In this document: positions 50,201-60,900 of the stretch, one piece after another | How the letters are laid out: each line of letters starts with the position of its first letter | How positions within the stretch are numbered: the stretch's first letter is position 1 | Assembly (NCBI RefSeq): GCF_032854445.1 | Contig: NC_088296.1 | Coordinates: 26,221,448-26,285,447, forward strand | Direction of reading: 5' to 3' | Source: Liolophura sinensis | Taxonomy: Eukaryota; Mollusca; Polyplacophora; Chitonida; Chitonidae | DNA: 64,000 nucleotides | Program-made: the position numbers and the translations under genes | Notes under the pieces: generated by a model | Seen by the model: only the letters and a program-made list of their open reading frames with translations | Told to the model about the DNA's origin: nothing | The model's database searches: none

Positions 50201-50631
50201 AAGCAGCCACACAGTATCAACCAGCAGTCGCACAGTATCAATCAGGAGTCACACAGTACCAATCAGGAGTCACACAGTACCAATCAGCAGACACACAGTA
50301 CCACTCAGCAGTCGCACATTACCACTCAGCAGACACACTTTATCGGACAATCCTCTTTCGTCCAGCATCGCCTAACACATGCATACGTGACAAATTTGTT
50401 TAATACGACTAAGCACGAGTGAAATGAACCAAGTCACCTCATAGATGCCCTCTGTACATGTGGATAGAGGTGTATTGCCCATCTTGTATAACCCTAACAG
50501 GCGAACTCACAACCACTACTAACAATGAAATACATATGTATAAGTAATCCATATTAGTATTTATAGACATTCCAAGGCCAAAGTTGTCTATACTTACGCC
50601 AAAGTAACACCGTCCATAGGAAAACGTCCAT
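38046..50631 (-). CDS. type I membrane protein with five Ig-like domains (seven exons, complete)
   Basis: Predicted cell-surface recognition or adhesion protein. Coding exons on the minus strand: 50631-50598, 44810-44478, 43047-42760, 41577-41305, 40003-39740, 38649-38332, 38200-38046. Every intron is GT-AG and phase 1, and the exons sum to 1665 nt = 554 residues plus stop, strong internal support for the model. Residues 1 to about 18 form a signal peptide; Ig-like domains lie at about 22-122, 124-218, 220-309, 311-397 and 399-503; a membrane helix is at 517-538, followed by a 16-residue basic tail without obvious signalling motifs. Many N-x-S/T sites suggest glycosylation. One domain per phase-1 exon is the classic Ig-superfamily layout and allows exon shuffling. 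The specific family is not recognised. Intron 1 (about 5.8 kb) contains the 21-bp minisatellite array. Confidence 0.85.
38332..38649 (-). CDS. Ig gene exon 6: fifth, atypical Ig-like domain
   Basis: 318 bp, acceptor TTTGTTATAG, donor GTACTA (weak after position 4). The end reads SFTLTVTNSVGSSSVRLTL, a beta-sandwich F-G hairpin, but the usual F-strand Cys is replaced by Val, so the canonical disulfide is missing. Cys410 and Cys502 may pair instead. It could also be read as a fibronectin-III-like or degenerate Ig fold. Confidence 0.82.
38700..39190. repeat. 32-bp minisatellite in an intron of the Ig gene
   Basis: About 15 degenerate copies of a unit containing ACCAATCCGTGTCATATATG and GTAGCCTGTCGTG, lying in the intron between exons 5 and 6. 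Some adjacent pairs are nearly identical, suggesting ongoing local duplication. Confidence 0.9.
39740..40003 (-). CDS. Ig gene exon 5: fourth Ig-like domain
   Basis: 264 bp, acceptor CTCACCTGTAG, donor GTAAGT. Cys327 (QALECSVDG) and Cys379 (LYVCIVGN) form the expected pair, with Trp341 further along than usual. An extra Cys371 lies in the E-F loop. The start of this domain resembles the decayed exon near 40.2-40.3 kb. Confidence 0.82.
40188..40345 (-). pseudogene. decayed Ig-domain exon in the Ig gene
   Basis: A minus-strand frame reads WYTNGPMHVYMCSVDGQALR, resembling the start of exon 5 (FYNNGLQALECSVDG). It lacks the second half of the domain, runs to a stop (LSSKAVNS), has no donor, and its nearest acceptor is in the wrong phase. 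It looks like a tandem duplicate of exon 5 that lost function. Confidence 0.55.
41305..41577 (-). CDS. Ig gene exon 4: third Ig domain (I-set-like)
   Basis: 273 bp, acceptor TCCGTACAG, donor GTGAGT. The clearest Ig domain: Cys246 (VDLRCNITGNPPPSFSWW, Trp258), then SQAGTYECRGRNDAG with Cys291. The D-strand to F-strand pattern is typical of I-set domains in hemicentin- or titin-like and cell-adhesion proteins. Confidence 0.92.
42357..42685. repeat. 38/39-bp minisatellite in an intron of the Ig gene
   Basis: About eight copies of a unit containing AAACAGTAACAAGTTGCACG and CCCTAATACCATG, between exons 3 and 4. Confidence 0.92.
42760..43047 (-). CDS. Ig gene exon 3: second Ig domain
   Basis: 288 bp, acceptor ATGTCTTGCAG, donor GTAAGT. 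Cys155 (PVLCKSD), Trp168 (FNFTWTL) and Cys200 (SILECKV) form the Ig core; an extra Cys173 lies just after the C strand. It resembles C2-type domains. Several N-x-S/T sites are present. Confidence 0.87.
43795..44208. repeat. interspersed repeat, copy 2
   Basis: The counterpart of 2575-3012, same orientation, lying in the intron between exons 2 and 3 of the Ig gene. It shares GACACAAGGAGACAGGTGGT, GCTGCCGGCATGGAAAGGTC and the CTTATGGAAAACTAATGGG end. Differences are spread along its length, so the copies are not recent. Open frames here are not genes. Confidence 0.75.
44478..44810 (-). CDS. Ig gene exon 2: first Ig domain (V-like)
   Basis: 333 bp, acceptor TTGCACACAG, donor GTGAGT. Ig landmarks: Cys41 (MVLKC), Trp52 (VTWHW), a long middle section, then LHILRLDY and Cys109 (GSFRC). 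The spacing of about 68 residues between the cysteines fits a V-type domain. The F strand has Phe in place of the usual Tyr before the second Cys. Confidence 0.85.
45430..50340. repeat. 21-bp minisatellite array, about 4.9 kb, in intron 1 of the Ig gene
   Basis: About 230 copies of a 21-bp unit with core CACACAGTACCAATCAG. Many variants (AACCAGCAG, AGATACACAG, CAATTAGC) recur in the same order in distant segments; for example 46064-46520 and 48030-48490 match closely, indicating block duplications of hundreds of bases. The 7-codon period keeps several frames open on both strands (up to 367 codons of SHTVPIS-like repeats); none is a gene. The array lies entirely between exon 1 and exon 2. Confidence 0.97.
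50598..50631 (-). CDS. Ig gene exon 1: start codon and signal peptide
   Basis: ATG at 50631, 11 codons (MDVFLWTVLLW) and one base, then a perfect donor GTAAGTAT. Joined to exon 2 it gives MDVFLWTVLLWLVFQN, a convincing hydrophobic signal peptide. This exon is far too short to be found by ORF length; it was placed by donor, phase and hydrophobicity. Upstream untranslated sequence is not delimited. Confidence 0.8.
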
Positions 50632-51036
50632 GTTTAAACCAAACCCTGTTGTATTACAGCAGACGCGCTCATATGGAGTAAACTGCTCTAACTTCCTCAT
50701 ATGCGCCCAAATCACATGACAAGGACATACTTGTCCGAGAAGAGGAAGATTTTAATTAGCATAACGCAGTAATTATGTATAGTCATACATCAGCTGTGTC
50801 GTGTGCTTGGATATACTGCCATATAGTTTGTCTTTTAACACAGAATTCAGATCTGTATGTACATTAACATTAGCTGATGAACATTGGCTGTGAGAGTGTA
50901 CCTCTTAATTACCTCGATATTGCGGACCAGCACTCGCTGGTGACGTCACCTACAAGGGTATGACAAACCAGCAGTCACCAATGACGTTTCGTAGATGTAT
51001 ACCGGTTTTACGGACCAGTAAAAACAAGTGACGTCA
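50632..51036 (-). promoter_or_regulatory. putative upstream regulatory region of the Ig gene, two CRE palindromes
   Basis: Full cAMP-response elements TGACGTCA lie at 50941-50948 and 51029-51036, about 310 and 400 bp upstream of the start codon. No clear TATA box was recognised. The two sites come from a duplicated segment (see next entry), so their pairing may be a by-product of that duplication. A regulatory role is inference. Confidence 0.35.
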
Positions 51037-51110
51037 CCTACAACGGTTTGAGTAAGCAGCAGGCACCAATGACGGTATAACGGCTTACGGACCAGCAAAA
51101 ACCAGTGACA
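50922..51110. repeat. about 88-bp imperfect tandem duplication carrying CRE sites
   Basis: The sequence GCGGACCAGCA...GTGACGTCACCTACAAGGG...CAGTCACCAATGACG is repeated as CGGACCAGTAAAA...GTGACGTCACCTACAACGG...CAGGCACCAATGACG, followed by a partial third copy without CRE. Confidence 0.7.
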
Positions 51111-51129
51111 GACCAACACAGACCAGTGA

Positions 51130-52068
51130 CGTTATTTTTAACATTATCATACCGCTATGCATGCTGGGCAGGGTATACGTACTGGGAAAACGTCCTTTCC
51201 TGACTTTATAGCAAGTTTGTTGTCCAGCGCTGAGACAAGGTTGGCATTTCAACAGTGGAGTGCATTTATACTCTACCCGTTTCAACCTGTTTTTCTTGCT
51301 GACCAGAGTTACACACTGCTTGATTCAAGTGACATCACCTGTTGACGAGAGGGCTGTTACGCCGGCCTAATCACCATTACGTCTCATGCTGATGGCATAC
51401 GCCGCCTTTGTATTTGCGACCGGCGTACCGTTGTGAATCCTTTGAGAAACAACCGCCCATGGCTCTCTTCTAGTCATTTCATCTAATTACTCTTGATGAT
51501 TGGAGTTACACTGTGTTCATTTCATGTGTTTCCTCTTGTCGAGCGGAGTTATACCCTAGCTGTTTCAAGTAATTGTGTTTGTTCACTAGAGTTATACTCT
51601 AATTATTTTATCTAATTCCAGTTGTCAACCGGACTTACGCCCTGGCACTTTCAAATTAGTTCATTTGTTGACCAAAGATAAGAATCTTCATTGCAAATCC
51701 GCTGGGTGCACCACAATCAAAGCAGTAGTTTTTCTGTTTCAGATAAGTTTATTTGTGGAACGGATCTAAGAATTAGGGGTCTATTCCAGCCATAGCTGAC
51801 TTCAGTCAAATTGAACACTTCTTCACAATGCTTTTCCTTTGATGGTAGAAGTTCAAGTTTGGACACTATTGTCTTAAGATGATAATGATTAGGTGGACAA
51901 AATTTTAATTTCGCACGCCGAAAAATGATTTTTAAGGTCGCATTTTAAATTTTATCTGAAGTCAGAAATGAGATTGAGGAATCGGCCCCTGTTCATTCCA
52001 AACCGCTGAGAATACTACGATCAAGGCAGTAGTTTTCCTGTTTCAAATGATTTTATATGTGGACCAAC
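51130..52068. other. unique to weakly repetitive sequence
   Basis: From 51260 to 51660 a degenerate motif of about 60 bp (GAGTTACAC / GAGTTATAC followed by TTTCAAGTAATT) recurs four or five times. The segment CAGTAGTTTTTCTGTTTCAG at about 51723 is echoed near 52028. This looks like a very old tandem repeat. No gene is supported. Confidence 0.4.
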
Positions 52069-52299
52069 GGAGGCTCCGTGGCTCAGTTGGTTAGCGCGTT
52101 AAACGCCTCTCACCAATTCAGTCTCTTATGCTGACTTCCTCTCAGATCGTACATGGATAGATCTGTCAGCAGTTTGCGGATGGTCGTGGGTTTGCCTTGG
52201 GGATATCCCGGTTTCCTCCAACCATAACGCTGACCGCCGTTGTACAAGTGAAATATTCTTCATTACGGCATAAAACACCAATGAAATAAATAAATAAAT
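52069..52299 (+). mobile_element. SINE family A, plus orientation, internally deleted head
   Basis: Begins GGAGGCTCCGTGGCTCAGTT with an intact A box, and ends CGGCATAAAACACCAATGAA and an (AAAT) tail. About 25-30 bp including the B box are missing between GCGCGTTAAACGCC and TCTCACC. The MITE-like element begins directly after its tail. Confidence 0.85.
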
Positions 52300-52300
52300 C

Positions 52301-52666
52301 ATTTCTATTCTAGCAAACTATTGAGAAGTCATATGACTTTGTTTTTAAAATTCAAAATAGAAATCATGATATATGTGTGATACATGTAATAGAGAGAATA
52401 CTCATATTGTCCGTGGTTGTGAATATATTAGTTTGGAACAGAACAAACATAACATGAGTGGATGGATACCTGGAAGGGGTTGTAATAAGATGTTAGTTTT
52501 AAGGCACGGCACAAAATGTGGCTGGAAAACCCGATACACTGAAAGAATTCCCAGATATTTACATGTGTATAAATGGCAGTTGCAGGATAACTACTGCCTT
52601 GGTCTTTTTTTTTAAATTTTAAAATCAAAGTCACAATACTTCTCAATAGTTTGCTAGAATAGAAAT
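52301..52666. mobile_element. MITE-like element, 366 bp, with about 60-bp terminal inverted repeats
   Basis: Left end ATTTCTATTCTAGCAAACTA matches the reverse complement of the right end; the arms continue ...TTGAGAAGT...TGACTTTG.TTTTAAAATT over about 60 bp with one mismatch cluster. The interior (about 240 bp) has a chance 80-codon frame but no transposase motif, so it would be non-autonomous. No clear target duplication was seen, partly because the left flank is the SINE tail. The family is not known to me. Confidence 0.8.
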
Positions 52667-55234
52667 TAAAGGTAGTTTGAAACTCATGTTCAAAGCAACG
52701 TGTTCACATAACGCACAGCTGACGTTGTCATCTTTTATAGGAGGACTTTGACCGGTAAGCCTTATCAGGCCGACAAGCTTAGTCGCCGGAAAACCATCAA
52801 GCTATCATAGAAAATCAAGGAACTATTGTATAGCCTTGTAGGAAACCTTTAGTAACCAGAAAAACAACACAACAGTTAAGCTTTTAAGAAACCTACAACT
52901 TAAAGTCACAGGAAAAAAATATTCATATGCTGGGTCACCGAGAAATTGCTTTCCCAGAGCAATGAAACTTTGCAAAAAAGAACCGAAAGCACTAGAGGCA
53001 GTCATGACAACGTATGTATAGGGATTTTATTACGTATAGCGATTTTATTACATATAGGGATTTTATGAAACATGGCGAATATTTACATGGCAGATGTGGA
53101 AAAATGGCACCATGGCACCTCAGCGTTCCTCTCTTAGTATGTAGGATTGGAATACATGTGAGAGACGAGGGTTGAGATTAGAGAATGAGTTAACAGGTAT
53201 TTGCAGTAATAGTTGTATTACAGATAGACGACGTTTACGTACAGTGATAGTACGTGTTCAGATATGTAAAGGGGAACACACATCAAGTTTCCTATCAAAA
53301 TATCTAACACGTCTGTGTTTCAGACAGCCATGAGTCAGGAGTTCAGTACTTCAGACAAGTAACAGCAGAACAAATGTAACCAAAACGTTAGTCATATCTA
53401 ATACACAGCACCAGGTTAGAATAATAAAACAATCAAAGTGCAAGCGATGCACTCAGCGTATAGTATGAGAGGGTTGTTTCTGAAAAGTTTCTTAATTTTT
53501 CAAAGGCGTAAGGCATTCACGAGGGACCAACATTTTAGCTATGCCGGTTTCTCAAAGCACGTCTTAGAACTCAACCTATTATCTCGGCTGTGAACTTTTA
53601 ATACCGGGTTAGACGTTGATCACTGCCAGGTTAAATATTGGTATTTAGGAACAGCAAAAATCTGTGCAAAAGGAACCAACACCTGCATTAACCAGGTAAA
53701 ACTCCACGAAATTATGTTCACCAAGACATTATCTGTTCCTCTGCCATTTTGCCCCACATTCTGTAGCCTTTACGAGCAGTAAATCCAAGATAATTTACAG
53801 TTGTGAATTTCCCTCACATGCTGTGTCGACATCGTGGCCTAAACTATCCGGTTGTTGCTTCCCGCGCATGCGTTGTAGACCATTCACGACGTCAATATGT
53901 TTTGATCAGCTGACTTTCAGTTTTGACAGACAGAAAGCCATGTTACTGCAGAGGAGCGAATTTGCAACTGACTGAAGGTTACGGAGCAGAAAAGCGGACC
54001 CCACAGTTCGTGCGAACTGTCAAATTAAGTTTGCAGTAAACACGGGGTGTTATTATCGGCATCCGTCCCATTATTAATTTCACAGAAAGGTCAACCGCTG
54101 CTGCGAATGCATGCCTCGCTGACTCAGATTTTAAAAACGTGGCAGCTCACGACGGTCTTCTAAATATGAGCCTATTTTACACGTCTGCTAAGGTTTACAG
54201 GAGAATGGTGATGTAAAGGCAAGAAGGAATTGTGGCAAAACGTGCGTAAATATTTTAGCTTTTAGAAAGGCCGTGCTATATGTGTATTGGTAAAAACTGA
54301 CCTACAGGACTACAAGATTTGTTTAAAATGTAGTTAGTCTAAAGTACTAATATCTTACGAGCATGAACATTATTGATTCAATGGCTCAATCAATCAATCA
54401 ATCAATCAATGAAGGTTGTGAAAATGTAACAAATATTTTGCAATTTCTATATTTTGAAATGCATACTAAAAATTGTAAAAGGACATTGGTATCTAAAACA
54501 TACCTGAAAGATTTTCACATGTAATTAAATTCTACTCATACATCAATGTGGCAGTGAATTTGAACCTTATAAAATTGTTCACACCAATTTCAAAAATAAT
54601 ACTGTCATCTTATTTCACGTAGGTGTTTAATTCTTCGTGCGTCATGTGAAAACTTTCTTCAACCGCAAAAAATGCACAATTATCCAGCAAATGCGTTCAC
54701 GTATTGTGTACAGCATAGCTACCATTGTGTGCCCTTTACCTGTATCTAGGTTAAGAACTGTAAGCATATTTTCATATCTTCAAGTTGTTTATAGTCGCTG
54801 ATTTCTCGTTAACATCTTGAACACGTCTTTTCGTCAAGGCACCACCCAGTGACCATAGGTGGAAGTTTGACTGCCGACGGGCCAACAGAAGCTCGCCCGT
54901 TCATGTACGGTAGTGACTTCAGCATAGGTTCTTCACTTGCCCTCGTCCCTGGCGTTTCCGCGGCACAGTGATGGGGGCTTTCTAAAACATTGGACATGCA
55001 TTGTGCACTGTGCGGAGTAGATCGTTCAAGTAATAGGACAACTTACCTATATGTATGACCTACCAAGTTGTAACTGTTGGTTGAAGGATATGTGTAACTG
55101 TTTATCAAATTATAGTAAAAGTTCAAAATCGTTGACGTTTTTACATGTACGCTTTCGAAACAAACGTTTGGATATATGTGCTGTTGTATTAAAAAAGACA
55201 TTTATGGTGTAGTATTAAAAAAACTTCAGCTTTA
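52667..55234. other. largest unique interval; no gene firmly supported
   Basis: Contains a 17-bp triplet repeat (GGGATTTTATTACGTATA, 53020-53070), an NRF1-like CGCGCATGCG near 53856, and an (ATCA)n run near 54385-54410. On the minus strand 54997-54809 encodes 62 codons (LKSLPYMNGRASVGPSAV inside) with distinctly higher GC than the flanks. It may be an exon, but its flanking splice signals do not give a consistent model. Confidence 0.35.
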
Positions 55235-57525
55235 TTGTAAGAATAATGCCTTACCTATTACCCCACAAAAATCAGAATAATGTCTTACCTATGACCCCGC
55301 ACAAATAACAAACATGCCTTACATATGACCCCACACAAATAAGAATAATGTCGTACCTATGACCCGACACAAAGCAGAAATATGTCTTACCCATGACCCC
55401 ACTCATATAAGAATAATATCTTACCTATGGCCCCGCACAAATCAGAATAATGTCTTACCTATGACCCCACACAAATCAGAATAATATCTTACCTATGACC
55501 CCACACAAATCAGAATAATGTCTTACCTATTACAGCTGACAAATAAGAAACATGTCTTACATATGACCCCATATAAATAAGAGACATGTCTTACATATGA
55601 CCCCATATAAATAAGAGACATGTCTTACATATGACCCCACACAAATAAGGAACATGTCGTACTTATAACCCCACACAAATCAGAATATTGTCTTATCTAT
55701 GACCCCACACAATTAAGAATAATGTCTTACCTATTACAACTTACAAATAAGAAACATATTTTACATATGACCCCATATAAATAAGAGACATATCTTACAT
55801 ATGACCCCACACAAATAAGGAACATGTCGTACTTATAACCCCACACAAATCAGAATAATGTCTTATCTATGACCCTACACAAATAAGGATAAGGTCCTAC
55901 CTATAGCCCCTTACAAATAAGAATATTGTCTTATCTATGACCCCACACAAATCAGAATAATGTCTTACCTATTACAACTTACAAATAAGAAACATATCTT
56001 ACATATGACCCCATATAAATAAGAGACATATCTTACATATGACCCCACACAAATAAGGAACATGTCGTACTTATAACCCCACACAAATCAGAATAATGTC
56101 TTATCTATGACCCTACACAAATAAGGATAAGGTCCTACCTATAGCCTCTTACAAATAAGAATATTGTCTTATCTATGACCCCACACAAATTAGAATAATG
56201 TCTTACCCATGACCCCACACAAATAAGAATAATGTCTTACCTATGACCCCGCACAAATAAAAGTTATGTCTCACCTATGGCAACGCAGAAATAAGAATAA
56301 TGTCTTACACCGCACAAAAAAGAATAATGCTTTACCTATGACACCACACAAATAAGAAACATGTCTTACATATGACTCCACACAAATAAAAAGCATGTCT
56401 TACCTATGACCCCACATAAATAAGAAACATGTCTTCCATATGACCCTACACAAATAACTATAATGTCGTACCTATGACCCCACACAGATCAAAAAAATTT
56501 CTTACCTATGATCCCACACAAATAAGAATGATGTCTTACCTATAGCCCCCCACAGATAAGAATAAGGTCTTACCTATAGCCCCACACAAATAAGAGTAAT
56601 GTCTCACCTATGGCAACGCACAAATAAGAATAATGCCTTACACCGCACAAATAAGAATAATGCCTTACCTATGACACCACACAAATAAGAAACATGTCTT
56701 ACCTATGACCCCATATAAATAAGAATATCGTCTTACCTGTGACGCCATACAAATCAGAATAATATCTTACCTATGACCCCGCACAAATGAGAATAATGTC
56801 TTACCTATGAAACACACAAATCAGAATAATATTTTATCTACAGCCCCACACAAATAAGAAACATGTCTTACATATGACACCACACAAATCAGAATAATGT
56901 CTTACCTATGACCGCACACAAATCAGAATAATGTCTTACCTATGACCGCACACAAATCAGAATAATGTCTTACCTATGACACCACACAAATCAGAATAAT
57001 GTCTTACCTATGACCGCACACAAATCAGAATAATGTCTTACCTATGACACCACACAAATCAGAATAATGTCTTACCTATGACCGCACACAAATCAGAGTA
57101 ATGTCTTACCTATGACCCCACACAAATCAGAATAATGTCTTACCTATGACCCCACACAAATCAGAATAATGTCTTACCTATGACCCCACACAAATCAGAA
57201 TAATGTCTTACCTATGACCCCACACAAATCAGAATAATGTCTTACCTATGACCCCACACAAATCAGAATAATGCCTTACCTATGACCCCACAAAAATCAG
57301 AATAATGTCTTACCTATTACAACTTACAAAAAGAATAATGTCTTACATATAACCCCACATAAATAGGAAACATGTCTTACATATGACCTCACACAAATCA
57401 GAATAATGTCTTACCTATGACCCCACACAAATCAGAATAATGTCTTACCTATGACCGCACACAAATCAGAGTAATCTCTCAAGTATGATCCCATGAAAAT
57501 AAGAATAATGTCTAACCTATGACCC
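55235..57525. repeat. 34-bp minisatellite, about 67 copies
   Basis: Units contain AATGTCTTACCTATGACCCC and ACACAAATCAGAAT. The region 56880-57300 is the most uniform. Elsewhere blocks of several units recur; for example 55700-55900 and 55935-56150 match closely, showing block duplication. Confidence 0.95.
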
Positions 57526-57536
57526 CACACAAACAA

Positions 57537-57622
57537 ATCTTTCACTTATACAACAGCGGTTAGCATTATGGTGGGAGGAAAGCGGGGCAGTGGCCCTTGT
57601 AAGCCCATGACCATGTACTGGT
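57537..57622 (-). mobile_element. SINE family A fragment, 3' half
   Basis: Shares TTTCACTTATACAACAGCGG, CAGCATTATGGTGGGAGGAA-like sequence and the GGGCAG...CCATGACCATGTACTGGTT segment with full copies. Tail and head are missing. It sits at the right edge of the 34-bp array. Confidence 0.7.
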
Positions 57623-57989
57623 TCTCACTCAAATTGTGATACAGAACGTATATTAGGTCACTCGTTATGCAAATGACGTCATCAAATCTTTATCCAAATT
57701 TAGTTCCAACAACAGCTTCAAACAGACAGATACATTTTTGCATTTACCTTAAATGTGTGTTGTGAAACTAAAATTTCTGATCAAGTTTAGTTGTTTTAAA
57801 AGCTGGTAGGATTTAATCATGTGTTTTGCCCTGAAAAACTGGCAAAGAGTACATACGTGTTCTCTCTCGACACCAGACTACGGCTCGTTGTAACTGACAG
57901 CAGGAACAAATCGTCAAGCCGATGACACTGGTGACAACACCAGATGTTCCGATACACCCTGGTAAAACAGCAAAGACGATAGACTCTGA
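57623..57989. other. unique spacer
   Basis: Nothing seen between the SINE fragment and the first diverged 27-bp units. Confidence 0.4.
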
Positions 57990-60900
57990 TAACACAATCT
58001 GATAACACAATGATAACAAAGTGAAAGCGATACACCTTGATAACGCAGTAAAAATTATACATCATGATAACACAGTGAAGGCAATACATCCAGAAAACCC
58101 AATGGAGACGTACACCCTGAAAACACAGTGAAGACTAATGACAGTGAGCACTATAAACCCTGATAATACGGTAAAGGTGATACACCCTGATAACACAGTA
58201 AAGACGACACACCCTGACAACACAGTAAAGATAAACGCCCTGATAACACTGTGGAGACGACAAACCCTGATAACACAGTGGAGGTGACACACCCCGATAA
58301 CACAGTAGAGATGATGCACCCTGAAAATACAGAAAAGACGACCCGCCCCAATAACATTTAAAGGCGGTACACCCGGATAACATAGTAAAGTGATACACGC
58401 CGATAAAAGAGTAAAGACGACACACCGTAATAACACAGTAAAAGCAATACACTCTAACAACACTGTAAAGACGAAACACCCACATAGAACATAAAGGCGA
58501 TGCACCCTGATAACACAATAAAGGTAATGCACCGTGATAAGACATACAAAGCGATACACCCGAATAATGCAGTAAAGGCCACACACCCTAATGACACAAT
58601 AAAGACGACACACCCTGATAAGACATACAAAGCGATACACCCGGATAATACAGTAAAGGCCACACACCCTAATGACACAGTAAAACGACACACCCTGATA
58701 AGACATACAAAGCGATACACCTGGATAATACAGTAAAGGCCACACAGCCTAATGACACAGTAAAACGACACATCCTGATAAGACATACAAAGCGATACAC
58801 CTGGATACTACAGTAAAAGTCACACACCCTATCGACACAGTAAGACGACACATCCTGATAAGACATACAAAGCGATACACCCAGATAATACAGTAAAGGC
58901 CACACACCCTAATGACACAGTAAGACGACACATCCTGATAAGACATACAAAACGATACACCCGGATAATACAGTAAAGGCCACACACCCTAATGACACAG
59001 TAAAGACGACACATCCTGATAAGACATACAAAGCGATACACCTGGATAATACAGAAAAGGTCACACACCCTAATGACACAGTAAAGACGACACACCCTGA
59101 TAAGACATACAAAGCGATACACCTGGATAATACAGTAAAGGTCACACACCCTAATGACACAGTAAAGACGACACACCCTGATAAGACATACAAAACGATA
59201 CACCCGGATAATACAGTAAAGGCCACACACCCTAATGACACAGTAAAGACGACACACCCTGATAAAACATACAAAGCGATACACCTGGATAATACAGTAA
59301 AGGTCACACACCCTAATGACACAGTAAAGACGATACATCCTGATAAGACATACAAAAAGATACACCTGGATAATACAGTAAAGGCCACACACTCTAATGA
59401 CACAGTAAAGACGATACACTCTAATAAGACATACAAAACGATACACCCGGATAATACAGTAAAGGCCACACAACCTAATGACACAGTAAAGACGACACAC
59501 CTTGATAAGACATACAAAGCGATACACCTGGATAATACAGTAAAGGCCACACACCCTAATGACACAGTAAAGACGATACACCCTGATAAGACATACAAAA
59601 AGATACACCTGGATAACACAGTAAAGGCCACACACCCTAATGACACAGTAAGACGACACATCCTGATAAGACATACAAAACGATACACCCGGATAATACA
59701 GTAAAGGCCACACAACCTAATGACACAGTAAAGACGACACACCCTGATAAGACATACAAAGCGATACACCTGGATAATACAGTAAAGGCCACACACCCTA
59801 ATAACACAGTAAAGACGACACATCCTGATAAGACATACAAAACGATACATCCGGTAATACAGTAAAGGCCACACAACCTAATGACACAGTAAAGACGACA
59901 CACCCTGATAAGACATACAAAGCGATACACCCGGATAATACAGTAAAGGCTACACACCCTAATGACACAGTAAAGACGATACACCCTGATAAGACATACA
60001 AAGCGATACACCTGGATAATACAGTAAAGGTCACAAACCCTAATGACACAGTAAAGACGACACACCCTGATAAGACATACAAAACGATACACCCGGATAA
60101 TACAGTAAAGGCCACACACCCTAATGACACAGTAAAGACGACACATCCTAATAAGACATACAAAGCGATACACCTGGATAATACAGTAAAGGTCACACAT
60201 CCTAATGACACAGTAAAGACGATACACCCTGATAAGACATACAAAAAGATACACCTGGATAATACAGTAAAGGCCACACACCCTAATGACACAGTAAGAC
60301 GACACATCCTGATAAGACATACAAAACGATACACCCGGATAATACAGTAAAGGCCACACAACCTAATGACACAGTAAAGACGACACACCCTGATAAGACA
60401 TACAAAGCGATACACCTGGATAATACAGTAAAGGCCACACAACCTAATGACACAGTAAAGACGACACATCCTGATAAGACATACAAAACGATACTCCCCG
60501 GTAATACAGTAAAGGCCACACACCCTAATGACACAGTAAAGACGACACACCCTGATAAGACATACAAAGCGATACACCCGGATAATACAGTAAAGGCCAC
60601 ACACCCTAATGACACAGTAAAGACGACACACCCTGATAAGACATACAAAGCGATACACCTGGATAATACAGTAAAGGTCACACACCCTAATGACACAGTA
60701 AAGACGACACACCCTGATAAGACATACAAAACGATACACCCGGATAATACAGTAAAGGCCACACACCCTAATGACACAGTAAAGACGACACACCCTGATA
60801 AAACATACAAAGCGATACACCTGGATAATACAGTAAAGGTCACACACCCTAATGACACAGTAAAGACGATACACCCTGATAAGACATACAAAAAGATACA

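Noticed and set aside
45368-50202. Many plus and minus frames of SHTVPIS-like heptapeptides
   Set aside because: Products of the 21-bp minisatellite inside an intron, present on both strands and in several frames, with no start context or flanking exons.
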